A DNA stretch of 64,000 nucleotides from Vagococcus vulneris. Lineage in GTDB: Bacteria > Bacillota > Bacilli > Lactobacillales > Vagococcaceae. Position numbers and translations under genes: made by a program. The stretch lies in assembly GCF_003950515.1 (NCBI RefSeq), contig NZ_NGJS01000005.1:1-64000 (forward strand). Direction: 5' to 3'. The notes under the pieces were generated by a model that was given only the letters and a program-made list of their open reading frames with translations, was not told the origin of the DNA and did not search any database. The stretch's first letter is position 1, and every line of letters begins with the position of its first letter. This document shows, one piece after another, positions 1-10,225 of this stretch.

Positions 1-42
1 TTTCCATGTTGTGTGTGATAAACTTTGATTGTCCTTTTTCAT
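1..42 (-). CDS. tnpA: IS200/IS605-family transposase TnpA, N-terminal 14 codons (runs off the left edge)
   Basis: Read on the minus strand, a start codon at 42 opens the frame MKKDNQSLSHTTWK. This is the characteristic N-terminus of small IS200-type Y1 (HUH) transposases, which continue into a conserved KYHIVF segment that would lie outside the window. A strong ribosome binding site (AGGAGG, complement of 49-54) sits 6-7 bases upstream. The family transposes as single-stranded DNA by recognising subterminal hairpins, and such a hairpin follows at 141-163. Whether the gene is intact cannot be seen here. Confidence 0.75.
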   Translation of the reverse strand, partial: MKKDNQSLSHTTWK

Positions 43-172
43 AAGGGACCTCCTAAATGATTGATATTTCGTGGTCGGGAAACCAAATATATCTTATCAT
101 TTTAGGAGACTTTTTTTATACCACGCTGAAAGCTCTTCTGAACCACCCGCATAGCAGGTGGTTTTCAAAACA
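1..172 (-). mobile_element. End of an IS200/IS605-family insertion sequence
   Basis: The start of tnpA is preceded, about 100 bases away, by an imperfect hairpin at 141-163: arms AACCACC and GGTGGTT, then an inner GC pair around a short loop. Subterminal hairpins of this kind mark the ends of IS200-type elements, which have no terminal inverted repeats and make no target duplication. The exact right boundary is uncertain; I place it near 165-172, just before the pyk terminator. Confidence 0.6.
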
Positions 173-219
173 TATAATAAAAAAGAAGATACATAGAATA
201 ACTATCTATGTATCTTCTT
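173..219 (-). terminator. Intrinsic terminator of pyk
   Basis: A perfect 15-bp stem (183-197 pairs with 205-219) with a 7-base loop is followed on the minus strand by a T-rich run. It lies 18 bases after the pyk stop codon. Confidence 0.85.
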
Positions 220-236
220 AAAATTTATACATTTAA

Positions 237-1991
237 TTAAAGGGCTGCTTCGCCTTCAAAGATTACGCCTTGGTTAGCATTAACTGTGATAACCATGTTG
301 TCATCAATTTTAGCTGTTGCACCTTCAACTCCAACTAAGACTGGGATACCTTCTGCAATACCCACAACAGCTGCATGAGAAGTTAATCCACCTTCTTCAA
401 CAACAATTGCTGATGCTTTTGAGATAGCAGGCATGTAGTCTTTATCAGTAGTTTTAACAACTAAGATTGCACCGTCTGTCATTTTAGCAATAGCTTCTTC
501 TGCTGATGATGCTACGATTGCTTTAGCACAAACTGTATTTTCGCCAATTCCTTGACCTGAACATAATTTAGAACCTAATAACTGAATTTTCATTAAGTTA
601 GTAGTTCCTGATTCACCAACTGGAACACCAGCAGTAATAATAATTAATTCACCATCTTTAGCAAATCCAGATTCTTTAGCAATATGAGCAGCTAGGCCGA
701 ACATATGATCTGTATCTTCTGGTTTTTCAGTGACTTCAGCATATACACCCCAGTCTAGAGCTAAACTACGCGCAACTCGATCTGTATAAGTTGCAGCAAT
801 AATATTAGCATTTGGACGATATTTAGAAATCATGCGTGCTGTACGGCCAGAAGCAGTAGCTGCAACGATAGTTTCTACACCTAAGTTACGAGCTGTGTAA
901 CCTACAGATTGACCAATACTCTCAGTCATATCTGTTTTATTATGTAATTTCAAAGCATATGCCGCACGATCAGAAATTGAATTTTCTGTTTTAATCGCAA
1001 TATTATTCATAACTTTTACAGCCTCTACTGGATAATCACCCGCAGCAGTTTCACCTGATAACATAATAGCATCAGTTCCATCATAAATAGCGTTAGCCAC
1101 GTCACTTGCTTCGGCACGTGTTGGACGAGGATTTTTTTGCATTGAGTCTAACATTTGTGTTGCTGTGATAACTGGTTTGCCTAATTCATTACATTTTTTG
1201 ATCAATTCTTTTTGAACGATCGGCACATTTTCAGTTGGAATTTCGACACCCATATCTCCACGAGCAACCATTAAACCATCAGAAACTAATAAAATTTCAT
1301 CCGCATTATCGATACCTTCTTGACTTTCGATTTTAGGAATAATTTGAATATGTGTTGCATTTTCTTCTTCTAATATTTTTTTGATTTCTAAAACATCACT
1401 TGCCGTACGTACAAAACTTGCTGCGATATAATCGATATCATTTTTAATACCAAAACGAATATCGTTAGCATCTTTTTCAGTGATACCAGGTAAATTAATA
1501 CTTACGTTAGGAACATTAACACCTTTTTTATTTTTCAAGATTCCTTCATTTTGTACAACTGTTACAATTTCACCAGCAGCTTTATCGATTTCACTAACTT
1601 TTAAGTCAATTAAACCATCATCTAAAAGGATGTGGCTACCAACATGCACGTCATTAATTAAATCAGCATAAGTAACAGAGAATTTTTCTTTCGTACCTAA
1701 AACTTCTGTCATTGAAATGCGAGTAACATCGCCGATTCTAAAATCAAGTTGTCCGTTCTCCATATTGTGAGTGCGGATTTCAGGACCTTTTGTATCTAAT
1801 AGAAGTGCGATTGTTTTACCCGTAATTTTCGCAGCTTCACGAATATTTTTAATACGAGCACCATGTTCTTCATAATCACCATGTGAGAAGTTTAAACGTG
1901 TAACATTCATTCCTGAGTTCATTAACTCTACTAATGTTTCAACTGATTCACTAGCAGGTCCGATAGTACAAACAATTTTTGTTTTTTTCAT
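237..1991 (-). CDS. pyk: Pyruvate kinase
   Basis: Cytoplasmic enzyme converting phosphoenolpyruvate and ADP to pyruvate and ATP, the last step of glycolysis. The 584-residue protein has the barrel motifs [10 protein letters not shown] (about 65-74), IPKIESQEG (about 218) and [10 protein letters not shown] (about 243). It also carries the extra C-terminal domain of the Bacillus type (about 475-584), which resembles the PEP-utilising mobile domain and includes [11 protein letters not shown] from residue 534. The start has an SD sequence (GGGAGCG). It lies 59 bases downstream of pfkA with no terminator between them, so the two are probably co-transcribed. Confidence 0.97.
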   Translation of the reverse strand: MKKTKIVCTIGPASESVETLVELMNSGMNVTRLNFSHGDYEEHGARIKNIREAAKITGKTIALLLDTKGPEIRTHNMENGQLDFRIGDVTRISMTEVLGTKEKFSVTYADLINDVHVGSHILLDDGLIDLKVSEIDKAAGEIVTVVQNEGILKNKKGVNVPNVSINLPGITEKDANDIRFGIKNDIDYIAASFVRTASDVLEIKKILEEENATHIQIIPKIESQEGIDNADEILLVSDGLMVARGDMGVEIPTENVPIVQKELIKKCNELGKPVITATQMLDSMQKNPRPTRAEASDVANAIYDGTDAIMLSGETAAGDYPVEAVKVMNNIAIKTENSISDRAAYALKLHNKTDMTESIGQSVGYTARNLGVETIVAATASGRTARMISKYRPNANIIAATYTDRVARSLALDWGVYAEVTEKPEDTDHMFGLAAHIAKESGFAKDGELIIITAGVPVGESGTTNLMKIQLLGSKLCSGQGIGENTVCAKAIVASSAEEAIAKMTDGAILVVKTTDKDYMPAISKASAIVVEEGGLTSHAAVVGIAEGIPVLVGVEGATAKIDDNMVITVNANQGVIFEGEAAL

Positions 1992-2050
1992 TACAAAACG
2001 CTCCCTATAAATTTATATATTTTTTTACTATAATACCTGATTAATCAAAA

Positions 2051-3022
<972 letters not shown>

Positions 3023-3149
3023 TCACCTCAACTAGTTTTCTAATTTTAGTATTTCATAAAAATGTATAAAATACTTAAACCCAAAGATATTCTACCATTT
3101 TTTTACCGAAAAGTCTTTGTTTAACCGAAAAAACTTTTTGAAAATTATA

Positions 3150-3163
3150 TGAAAACATTTACT
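3150..3163 (-). promoter_or_regulatory. Candidate cre (CcpA) site upstream of pfkA
   Basis: TGAAAACATTTACT on the plus strand fits the catabolite-response consensus TGWAANCGNTNWCA at 12 of 14 positions. It lies about 137 bases before the pfkA start. Glycolytic pfk-pyk operons are CcpA targets in lactococci, but an AT-rich gap gives chance matches, so this is tentative. Confidence 0.35.
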
Positions 3164-3200
3164 TTACTGTTTTTTTAATAACTTGCTCATTTATTTACAA

Positions 3201-6200
3201 TTATTTAATAATAATTGTTTTCTTACCTAAAATGTCTTCTAAAATTTGTATAAATTGTTCAGTTGGATCAATCCAATATTGTTTTTCTAATAAAAGATTT
3301 TTCCCCTGATTCATGAAAACTAGTACAACTGGTGTACTTCCTGAAAACTGACTAAAAATATCTTTCAGCTGATTCAATCGGACGTTTGAATCATTAATCT
3401 GCTCGATTTTTATATAACATTTTTTTTGAGATAACTGGTTTTGTTTATCAAGCGCATAGTCAAAAGTGTTAACAATCAACTGATTTTGTTTTGAATACTG
3501 GCTTAATTCTACTTTTCCTGTCAAATATACAACTGAATCTTGTTCAACATTCATATGAAGTTGTCGAAATAGTTTTGGAAAAATCGTTACTTCAATTTCG
3601 CCTGTATTGTCAGTAACTGAAAGAAATGCCATGGACTCGCCTTTTTTCGTCCTGATTTTTTTTACAGTCTGTACAAATCCCAGCAATCTTACCTGTTCTC
3701 CAGGAACAATGTCTACGATTTTCTTTACTTTCAACTGCTGACTTAATTCTTTAAATGTATCAATGGGATGCCCTGACACATAAGTACCTAGATAGTCAAC
3801 TTCTTGCTGCAATTTTTCTTCTGGACTAAAATCTGTAACATTCTCAGTCTTTAAACTGAGAACCCCTAATAAATCCATGCTGCCACCGCTATACTCAATA
3901 TTACGAATCAAACCGCCTATATCTATTACTAATTGTCTGCGATTTCCGTGTAACTCATCAAATGCACCAGAATAAATGAGCGGTAAAATATTTTCCTCTT
4001 TCAGCCATTTTCCATTTAAACGGATCAAAAAATTTTCCAAAGAAGAAAAAGGCCCGTCTGCTTTTCTTAATTCAAGAATATGTTTGATTAAATCTTTTCT
4101 AACACCTTTAATAGATGAAAACCCAAAAATAATCTTGCCTTTTTGCAATTTAAAACTGAAGTCGCTTTTATTAATACCAGGTATTACTGTTTTAACTCCA
4201 AATTCTTTTGATTCTGCCAAATACTCTTTAATTTTCTCAGGATTATTTCTAACAGAATGAAGCAGCGCTGCAAAAAAAGGGACTGAATAATGAACCTTCA
4301 AATATCCCATTTGATAAGCCAAAACGGAATAAACAACGGCATGAGACCGATTAAATCCATAGTTAGCAAAATGTTCAATATAATTATATACTTCATTAGC
4401 TGTATTTTTGGAGTGCCCTTGATTCAAAGCTCCTTGAACAAAATGTTCACGTTCTTGGTCTAGAATATCTTTCTTTTTCTTACTGATAGCACGTCGAAGA
4501 ATATCAGCCTGCCCCAATGTAAAACCAGCTAATTTAGAAGCAATCTGCATGATCTGTTCCTGATAAACAATTATACCGTATGTTTTTTCCAAAATTTCTT
4601 TTAGGCTGTCATCAGGATAAGCAATTGGCTCTTCTCCCTTTTTTCTTGCAATAAATTGATCAATAAATTGCATTGGTCCTGGACGATACAGTGCATTAAC
4701 TGATGCGATATCTTCAATAGACGTTGGATGCAGTTTTTTAAGTACATTTTTTATCCCAGCAGATTCAAATTGAAACACACCGACTGTCTTGCCTTTTTGA
4801 AACAACTGCAAGGTCGCCTCATCATTCATAGGAATCTCATTAAGATACAGTCTGTTTCCGGTTAAATAGTCTATTGAATCCAAAGTATTTCCAATAATTG
4901 CTAAATTACGAAGACCTAAAAAATCCATTTTCAAGAGACCAATTGTTTCAATTTCACCCATTGCAAACTGAGTCAACGGTATATCATTATTTCCATTTTG
5001 AAGGGGAACTAGATTAGTTAAATCTTGATCACTGATAACGACACCCGCCGCATGTGTCGATACATGTCTAGGCAATCCTTCAATTTGACAGGCCGTTTTA
5101 AACAACAGTTGATTTCTTTCAGAAAAATCAACTAACTGCTGCAATTTTTTTGAAGTATTTAACGAATCCCCTAAGGTAATCTTTAATACGTTAGGAACGG
5201 CATTTGCCCATTGTGTTGCTTCACTTTGACTTAGACCGAACACACGCGAAACATCTCGCAAAGCCATTTTAGCAGCAAGCGTTCCAAAAGTTGCAATTTG
5301 TGCCACTCGATTATGCCCATACTTCATATACACATAGTGCAATACTTCTTCACGCCGATTATCAGGAATATCCATATCAATATCGGGCATTGTATAACGT
5401 TCTTTATTCAGAAACCTTTCAAATAAAAGTTGGTACTGAATTGGATCGACATTCGTTATCTGCAAAACATACGAGACTAAAGAACCGGCAGCTGATCCCC
5501 GACAAGCAGTCACAATGTCATGCTCTCTTGCATATTTCATAACATCCCAAACAATTAGAAAATAATCGTCGTATCCCATTTCATGAATAACACTCAATTC
5601 CATGTTCAAACGTTTTTGGTAAGCGGCATTATCTTGCTTATTTATCCTGCGAAGTCCTTTATCACACAGATCACGAAGATACTGATATGAAGGTATACCT
5701 TGTGGTAATGGAAAAGCCGGCAATAAAGTTTGATGTAACGGTATATCTAAACAAATCTCATTTATCATCTGTTCCAAATTTTGTATAGCCGACGATTGTT
5801 GATTATCGATATATTCTTTGATAAACATCGAGTAGTCAGGCAGCCAATTACTTCCTGTCCTTACCACAAAATCTTCAGCTGATAATTTGATTCCGCTTTC
5901 GATAGCTTTAAGTGTATTAACTGAAAAAGCATCATCTGATTTTAAATAGGATACTTGTTTCATAGCAATTAGTTTCACTGATAACTGGTTAAAGTATTCG
6001 ATATAATTTAATCGTTCATTTTCTTCAGCAGAGTAGTAAGCTAATCCCTGAAACCAATCGTCAGCTTTTACGGTACTATTTATTGATTTAATGAAATCAT
6101 TTACGTACGTACTTTCCTGTTGGCTGATTAGGTAGCGTAGTTCACTTGTTTCCCAAGGAAAACAGAGTATAACATCAGTAAACAAATGTTGGACATCAGC

Positions 6201-6533
6201 TAGGTAAAAAGAGATTTCCCTTTGTAGATCATTACGAAGACTTGATATTTTTAGTAAATTATTATATCCCTGCTTATTTTTTGCGTAGACACACACTTCA
6301 AATTGTTTATTATCATAATACTTTGATTGATATTGAAGTGTGACACCGATAATCGGTTTAATATTTTGTTTAATACATTCTTGGTAAAATTCAATGACAC
6401 CGTGCATAACATTAATATCAGTGATTGCTAGAGCTGTGTAACCTTTTTGTTTTGCATCTCTAACTAAATCAGGTATACGATTCGTGCTCTGCAATAAAGA
6501 ATAACTTGTTAATACAGATAATTGACCTGACAT
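3201..6533 (-). CDS. dnaE: DNA polymerase III alpha subunit, DnaE type
   Basis: Replicative C-family polymerase of 1110 residues, which in Firmicutes works beside PolC, probably extending lagging-strand primers. In order: a PHP-like domain (about 1-270), the polymerase core with PDIDMDIPD (about residue 385) supplying catalytic aspartates, the fingers, a helix-hairpin-helix region, and an OB-fold (about 940-1010, LLGFVQTVKKIRTKKG). The usual metal-binding HxH motif at the start of PHP is absent (LSVLTSYSLLQS), so no PHP nuclease activity is expected. The SD GGGGGTG precedes the ATG. It is divergent from the DUF2929 gene. Confidence 0.95.
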   Translation of the reverse strand: MSGQLSVLTSYSLLQSTNRIPDLVRDAKQKGYTALAITDINVMHGVIEFYQECIKQNIKPIIGVTLQYQSKYYDNKQFEVCVYAKNKQGYNNLLKISSLRNDLQREISFYLADVQHLFTDVILCFPWETSELRYLISQQESTYVNDFIKSINSTVKADDWFQGLAYYSAEENERLNYIEYFNQLSVKLIAMKQVSYLKSDDAFSVNTLKAIESGIKLSAEDFVVRTGSNWLPDYSMFIKEYIDNQQSSAIQNLEQMINEICLDIPLHQTLLPAFPLPQGIPSYQYLRDLCDKGLRRINKQDNAAYQKRLNMELSVIHEMGYDDYFLIVWDVMKYAREHDIVTACRGSAAGSLVSYVLQITNVDPIQYQLLFERFLNKERYTMPDIDMDIPDNRREEVLHYVYMKYGHNRVAQIATFGTLAAKMALRDVSRVFGLSQSEATQWANAVPNVLKITLGDSLNTSKKLQQLVDFSERNQLLFKTACQIEGLPRHVSTHAAGVVISDQDLTNLVPLQNGNNDIPLTQFAMGEIETIGLLKMDFLGLRNLAIIGNTLDSIDYLTGNRLYLNEIPMNDEATLQLFQKGKTVGVFQFESAGIKNVLKKLHPTSIEDIASVNALYRPGPMQFIDQFIARKKGEEPIAYPDDSLKEILEKTYGIIVYQEQIMQIASKLAGFTLGQADILRRAISKKKKDILDQEREHFVQGALNQGHSKNTANEVYNYIEHFANYGFNRSHAVVYSVLAYQMGYLKVHYSVPFFAALLHSVRNNPEKIKEYLAESKEFGVKTVIPGINKSDFSFKLQKGKIIFGFSSIKGVRKDLIKHILELRKADGPFSSLENFLIRLNGKWLKEENILPLIYSGAFDELHGNRRQLVIDIGGLIRNIEYSGGSMDLLGVLSLKTENVTDFSPEEKLQQEVDYLGTYVSGHPIDTFKELSQQLKVKKIVDIVPGEQVRLLGFVQTVKKIRTKKGESMAFLSVTDNTGEIEVTIFPKLFRQLHMNVEQDSVVYLTGKVELSQYSKQNQLIVNTFDYALDKQNQLSQKKCYIKIEQINDSNVRLNQLKDIFSQFSGSTPVVLVFMNQGKNLLLEKQYWIDPTEQFIQILEDILGKKTIIIK

Positions 6534-6675
6534 TAGTGTGCACCCCCTACTATTTCTAAAATTATTGTAACATATTCAGATTACTTTCTTTTAATGAATC
6601 TTTTCTTTTAATTAATGAAATCTTTACAAGTTCGCTGTTTATTGATAAACTATTTATTGAAAAGAGGTGCGGATT

Positions 6676-6855
6676 ATGGGAAAAATTGTTGTTCTGATAT
6701 GGACATTTTTACTTGGTCAAGTAGTCGGTTATATTGGCGGTGCGCTAAACCAAGGTTCTTATAATTTTATGGCAACCACAATCGTTTCTTTGATTGCTGG
6801 TATTTTAGTGATGATACTTGCAAAGGTTGCCCAACCAGCAAAAGTCAACAAATAA
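6676..6855 (+). CDS. DUF2929 (YjzD-like) small membrane protein
   Basis: A 59-residue protein with two predicted membrane helices (about 3-20 and 30-50) around a glycine-rich turn (GYIGGALNQGS). This matches the DUF2929 family commonly found next to dnaE in Firmicutes; the function is unknown. I start at the ATG at 6676, because the upstream in-frame GTG at 6667 lies inside the SD sequence AAGAGGTG that serves this ATG. It is divergent from dnaE and ends at a shared terminator. Confidence 0.8.
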   Translation: MGKIVVLIWTFLLGQVVGYIGGALNQGSYNFMATTIVSLIAGILVMILAKVAQPAKVNK

Positions 6856-6885
6856 AGTAATTGCTTACCTTATTATTGTTACGAA

Positions 6886-6920
6886 AAAGCCATCCGCTAT
6901 CGGATGGCTTTATTTTTTTC
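6886..6920. terminator. Bidirectional terminator between DUF2929 gene and MFS gene
   Basis: An 11-bp perfect stem (6886-6896 with 6901-6911) has a 4-base loop and T-runs on both strands. It serves both convergent genes; the MFS stop codon lies inside the right arm. Confidence 0.85.
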
Positions 6921-8121
6921 TTAATATGGAACTGAACCGGATATCACCTTGAAAATTAATAAGAGTAATTACAATATTCACAACAACAAGTAAACTCGTA
7001 ACTACGAACACCATTCTGTAATTATAAATATTTGCTACTAATGATCCAATCATTGGCCCCACAACTTGACCCAAATTGGTAAACATCTGATTAAAGCTGA
7101 ATACTCGGCTCACTCCTTCTTGAGGCGTCATTTTACTTATCAGCGTATTTATCGATGGCATCAGTGCACCAGTTGAAAATCCAAGGAAAAATCTTAGCAT
7201 ACCCAATTGAAAAGGACTTGTTACTAGTGACATTGGAAACAAGCACAGAGCAGAAATTATTAATCCGATTAACAGAATTCGCTGATTACCAATTTTATCC
7301 CCCAATTTACCTAAAAATGGTGATGAAATAAATGTAGATACGCCAGAGATTGATACAATTAAACCACTGACAAAAAGAATATTTCCCGAATTGTCACCTA
7401 ACTGGCGAATATAAAGAGTTAAGATTGGGCTGATGCTTGTCATTCCTACTTGAAGAATTAATGTAGAAATAAATAAGCCAATCAAAATTTTAGGTGATTC
7501 AACTTCTCGGAATACTTCTCTAGTTGACATTGCTTCATCTCGTGTAATTGGTTCAAAATCCTCATGAACAAAGAAAATTGTCAGTACCGTATTAATTAAT
7601 AAAATAAGACCTGTCACAATAAACACATTCTTTATACCAACCACTTCAGCTAAAAAACCACCCATCGAAGGTCCAATCAAGCTACCGGCTACAGCACCAG
7701 TTGCCAATGTCCCTAGTGCCCAACCATTTTTCTCCATTGGTGCTTGAGAAGCTATCATTGCTGTTGCATTAGGTACATATCCTGATAAAACCCCATTCAT
7801 AAAGCGCATAAATAACAACCAAAAAACATTGGGAACAAATGCCAAAGAACCCATCGTTATCGTCATACCTGCAGCAGCACGAACCATCATCAATTTACGA
7901 CCTTTACGATCAGCTAAACTGCCCCACATCGGTGAAACAATGGCCGCTGATAAAGCTGTTAAACTAATAGATAGGCCTGCATAAAACTCTACCTTATTCG
8001 CCGGAGCTCCTAACTGTTCTATGTAAATAGGAATAAACGGTAATACTAAACTAAAACTTGCACCTGTAAAGAAACAGCCTATCCACGCAATATATAAATT
8101 ACGTTTCCAATCTACTTTCAC
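6910..8121 (-). CDS. PmrA/MdtG-like MFS multidrug efflux transporter
   Basis: A 403-residue, 12-helix major facilitator protein, likely a proton-driven drug exporter in the membrane. It closely follows the streptococcal PmrA pattern: ...NLYIAWIGCFFTGAS near the start, the loop 2-3 motif GSLADRKGRKLMM (about 68-80), and paired fields such as FYAGLSIS and FNQMFTNLGQVVGP. The substrate cannot be read from sequence. It is monocistronic, has a weak SD (GGGGAGATGAC), and converges on the DUF2929 gene. Confidence 0.85.
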   Translation of the reverse strand: MKVDWKRNLYIAWIGCFFTGASFSLVLPFIPIYIEQLGAPANKVEFYAGLSISLTALSAAIVSPMWGSLADRKGRKLMMVRAAAGMTITMGSLAFVPNVFWLLFMRFMNGVLSGYVPNATAMIASQAPMEKNGWALGTLATGAVAGSLIGPSMGGFLAEVVGIKNVFIVTGLILLINTVLTIFFVHEDFEPITRDEAMSTREVFREVESPKILIGLFISTLILQVGMTSISPILTLYIRQLGDNSGNILFVSGLIVSISGVSTFISSPFLGKLGDKIGNQRILLIGLIISALCLFPMSLVTSPFQLGMLRFFLGFSTGALMPSINTLISKMTPQEGVSRVFSFNQMFTNLGQVVGPMIGSLVANIYNYRMVFVVTSLLVVVNIVITLINFQGDIRFSSILRKK

Positions 8122-8527
8122 TTGTCATCTCCCCTTTTTCATTCATTTACTATTATAGCTTAATTTAAATAAAATCATAGGGATTGTATAACTAGTTCTT
8201 AATAATTCATAGCATTGTCAGTTATTTTATCAATCAGATTAGCGACATTTAATAATATCACTTGATTATTTCTATTTATATTGTTAAATATTCTTAAACT
8301 CCAAATATTATAAAAGTAAATCCAGTGATAAGAACTAATTCATTCCAATTTTACTGTTCAATTTTATACATACCAGTCATTACTTAATTAATAATACAAA
8401 ATATATTTCGAAAAAGCTTTAAATTACTTAGCACTTCCTAATTAATAAAGATAGTTTAAAACATACAAAAATCATATAAAAAAGACAGCACAATAGCTGT
8501 CTACTTCATACAAATAGTAAAATGTCA
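8122..8527. other. AT-rich intergenic region between MFS gene and purine permease
   Basis: This gap holds the MFS promoter area on its left and the permease terminator (8483-8502) on its right. In between I see no start codon with an SD and no recognisable gene. One minus-strand frame stays open for about 46 codons (near 8199-8340) but has no start and no family I recognise. Most likely it is spacer or a worn-out remnant. Confidence 0.5.
8476..8502 (-). terminator. Terminator of the purine permease gene
   Basis: AGACAGC (8483-8489) pairs with GCTGTCT (8496-8502). On the minus strand the stem is followed by TTTTTTAT. Confidence 0.75.
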
Positions 8528-9967
8528 TTATAAAAATGCCAACATTATAAAGTTGATGACAAAGAGTCCTGTTACCACCCAAAGAACCGGTGATACCTCT
8601 TTGCGTTTTCCTTTTACTAACTTAATAATAACGAAAAAAATAAATCCTGCTGCAATTCCATATGAAATACTGTAACATAATCCCATAAAAACTGATGTAA
8701 AGAATGCAGGTATCGCATCTTCTAAATCTGTCCACTTTATTTCTTTAAATGACGACATCATCATTACCCCAACTAAAATTAGGGCGGGAGCTGTTGCTTG
8801 AGGTGGTACCATTCCAACAATTGGCGATAGAAAACTACTCAATAAAAACATTGCTGCTACTACAACTGACGTGAAGCCTGTCCTACCTCCAACACCAATA
8901 CCTGCAGCACTTTCAACAAAAGTCGTCACATTTGACGTCCCAACAATAGAACCAGCTGTTGTTGCGATAGCATCTGCAAATAATGCCTTATCCATTTTTG
9001 ATTTAACACCGGAGCTATTTTCTACAGCATCTTCATCTTCTTTGGTAAAGATACCTGTTCGCCTACCTGTACCGATAAAAGTCCCAATAGTATCAAAAAT
9101 ATCTGATAAACTGAATGCTAAAACTGTCAACAGAACCTGTGGAATGCGTGAAGAATCAGCAAACAACGATGGTAATCCTTTAGTCCCAAAAGCCGCACCA
9201 AATGTTGTACCTAACTCTTTAAACGAGTTACCTAAAGAATTTTGATGAAAATCAACACTGGATAACTCCACAACACCCATTGGGATCGCCAGTATTGTGG
9301 TTGCAAGAATACCTATCAAAATCGCACCTTTAACATTTTTAATGACCAAGATTGTTGTTAAAACTAAGCCGATAAATGCTAAAATAATTGCTGGACTATT
9401 AAAGTTAGCTAGTGCTGGAACAATTCCTCCATTCGATACTACGTTTACCGCTTTGCCTCCCTCTACAGTTGACGAAACAATCGCTTGCTGATCAGACGTA
9501 AAATGCAAAAATCCAGCATTTTTAATGCCTACGTAAGCAACAAAAATCCCAATTCCTCCCCCTATAGCATGCTGCAAACTTTCAGGAATTGATTTAATTA
9601 TCATTTTTCTTAGTTTAGTTATGGTTATAACGATATTAATTAATCCACATAAAAAGACCATTGCCAACGCTTGTTCCCATGAATAACCTAAACCCATAAC
9701 AACTGTAAATGTAAAAAATGCATTTAGACCCATACCAGGAGCTTGTGCATATGGTACATTTGCAAACAATCCCATGATAAGCGTTCCAATTGCTGAACTG
9801 ATAATTGTTGCTAAAAATACAGCCTGAAAAGGCATACCTGATAATGATAAAATTGATGGATTAACAAATAAAATATAACTCATCGCAAAAAATGTTGTTA
9901 AACCCGCAATAATTTCTGTTGAAACCGTCGTACCGTGTTCCTTTAATTTAAACATCTTCTCTACCAA
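8528..9967 (-). CDS. pbuG: AzgA-family (NCS2) hypoxanthine/guanine permease
   Basis: A 479-residue membrane protein with about 12-14 helices, importing purine bases by proton symport. Family signatures include GLTTFFAMSYILFVNP (about 22-37), APGMGLNAFFTF (about 75-86), and the later GTIGTFIGTGRRTGIF and TTAGSIVGTSNVTTFVESAAG-type segments. It is closest in pattern to PbuG/PbuO; which purine it prefers cannot be told. The start is taken as the TTG at 9967, which has an SD (AGGGTGG) 9 bases upstream; the ATG four codons later has none. PurR-like boxes lie upstream. Confidence 0.88.
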   Translation of the reverse strand: MVEKMFKLKEHGTTVSTEIIAGLTTFFAMSYILFVNPSILSLSGMPFQAVFLATIISSAIGTLIMGLFANVPYAQAPGMGLNAFFTFTVVMGLGYSWEQALAMVFLCGLINIVITITKLRKMIIKSIPESLQHAIGGGIGIFVAYVGIKNAGFLHFTSDQQAIVSSTVEGGKAVNVVSNGGIVPALANFNSPAIILAFIGLVLTTILVIKNVKGAILIGILATTILAIPMGVVELSSVDFHQNSLGNSFKELGTTFGAAFGTKGLPSLFADSSRIPQVLLTVLAFSLSDIFDTIGTFIGTGRRTGIFTKEDEDAVENSSGVKSKMDKALFADAIATTAGSIVGTSNVTTFVESAAGIGVGGRTGFTSVVVAAMFLLSSFLSPIVGMVPPQATAPALILVGVMMMSSFKEIKWTDLEDAIPAFFTSVFMGLCYSISYGIAAGFIFFVIIKLVKGKRKEVSPVLWVVTGLFVINFIMLAFL

Positions 9968-9982
9968 CTTAATTGACCACCC

Positions 9983-10087
9983 TTTGTTCGCTTTTTTATT
10001 ATTATACTTTTGATTATATCTTAAAAAATAATTTTATCAACAATTATATTTACATTTTCTAATAAAAAAAATATATAGTTCGTGTTT
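9983..10087 (-). promoter_or_regulatory. Promoter and two candidate PurBoxes for pbuG
   Basis: On the minus strand, -35 TTGATA (10040-10035) and -10 TATAAT (10018-10013) are 16 bp apart. A CGAAC-containing box (AAACACGAACTAT, 10087-10075) sits about 75 bases before the expected start of transcription, the position from which lactococcal PurR acts. A second match (AAAAGCGAACAAA, 9995-9983) lies just after the promoter. Both fit the AWWWCCGAACWWT PurBox imperfectly. Confidence 0.45.
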
Positions 10088-10111
10088 AAGTAGTAAATAT
10101 ATGTAATTTCC

Positions 10112-10157
10112 TAAAATAAAAAATAAGCAACAAAAGCGAGTTGGCTTTCGTTGCTTA
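10112..10157 (-). terminator. Terminator of the CofE-domain gene
   Basis: TAAGCAAC (10124-10131) pairs with GTTGCTTA (10150-10157), extended inside by AAAGC/GCTTT. A T-rich run follows on the minus strand. Confidence 0.8.
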
Positions 10158-10225
10158 ATTGTAATTATTTTTATCTATCTACATCACTTAAAAGTAAATG
10201 TACTATTTAAATTATGACATCACAA

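Noticed and set aside
3197-3218. Terminator after dnaE
   Set aside because: The 9-bp stem ACAATTATT/AATAATTGT is purely AT-rich and is not followed by a T-run on the minus strand, so it is unlikely to stop transcription.
8871-9245. Plus-strand 124-codon frame inside the purine permease gene
   Set aside because: It is antisense to a clear coding region, has no SD, and its amino-acid pattern is that of a reverse-complement shadow. The same holds for similar frames opposite pheT, fabG and fabK.
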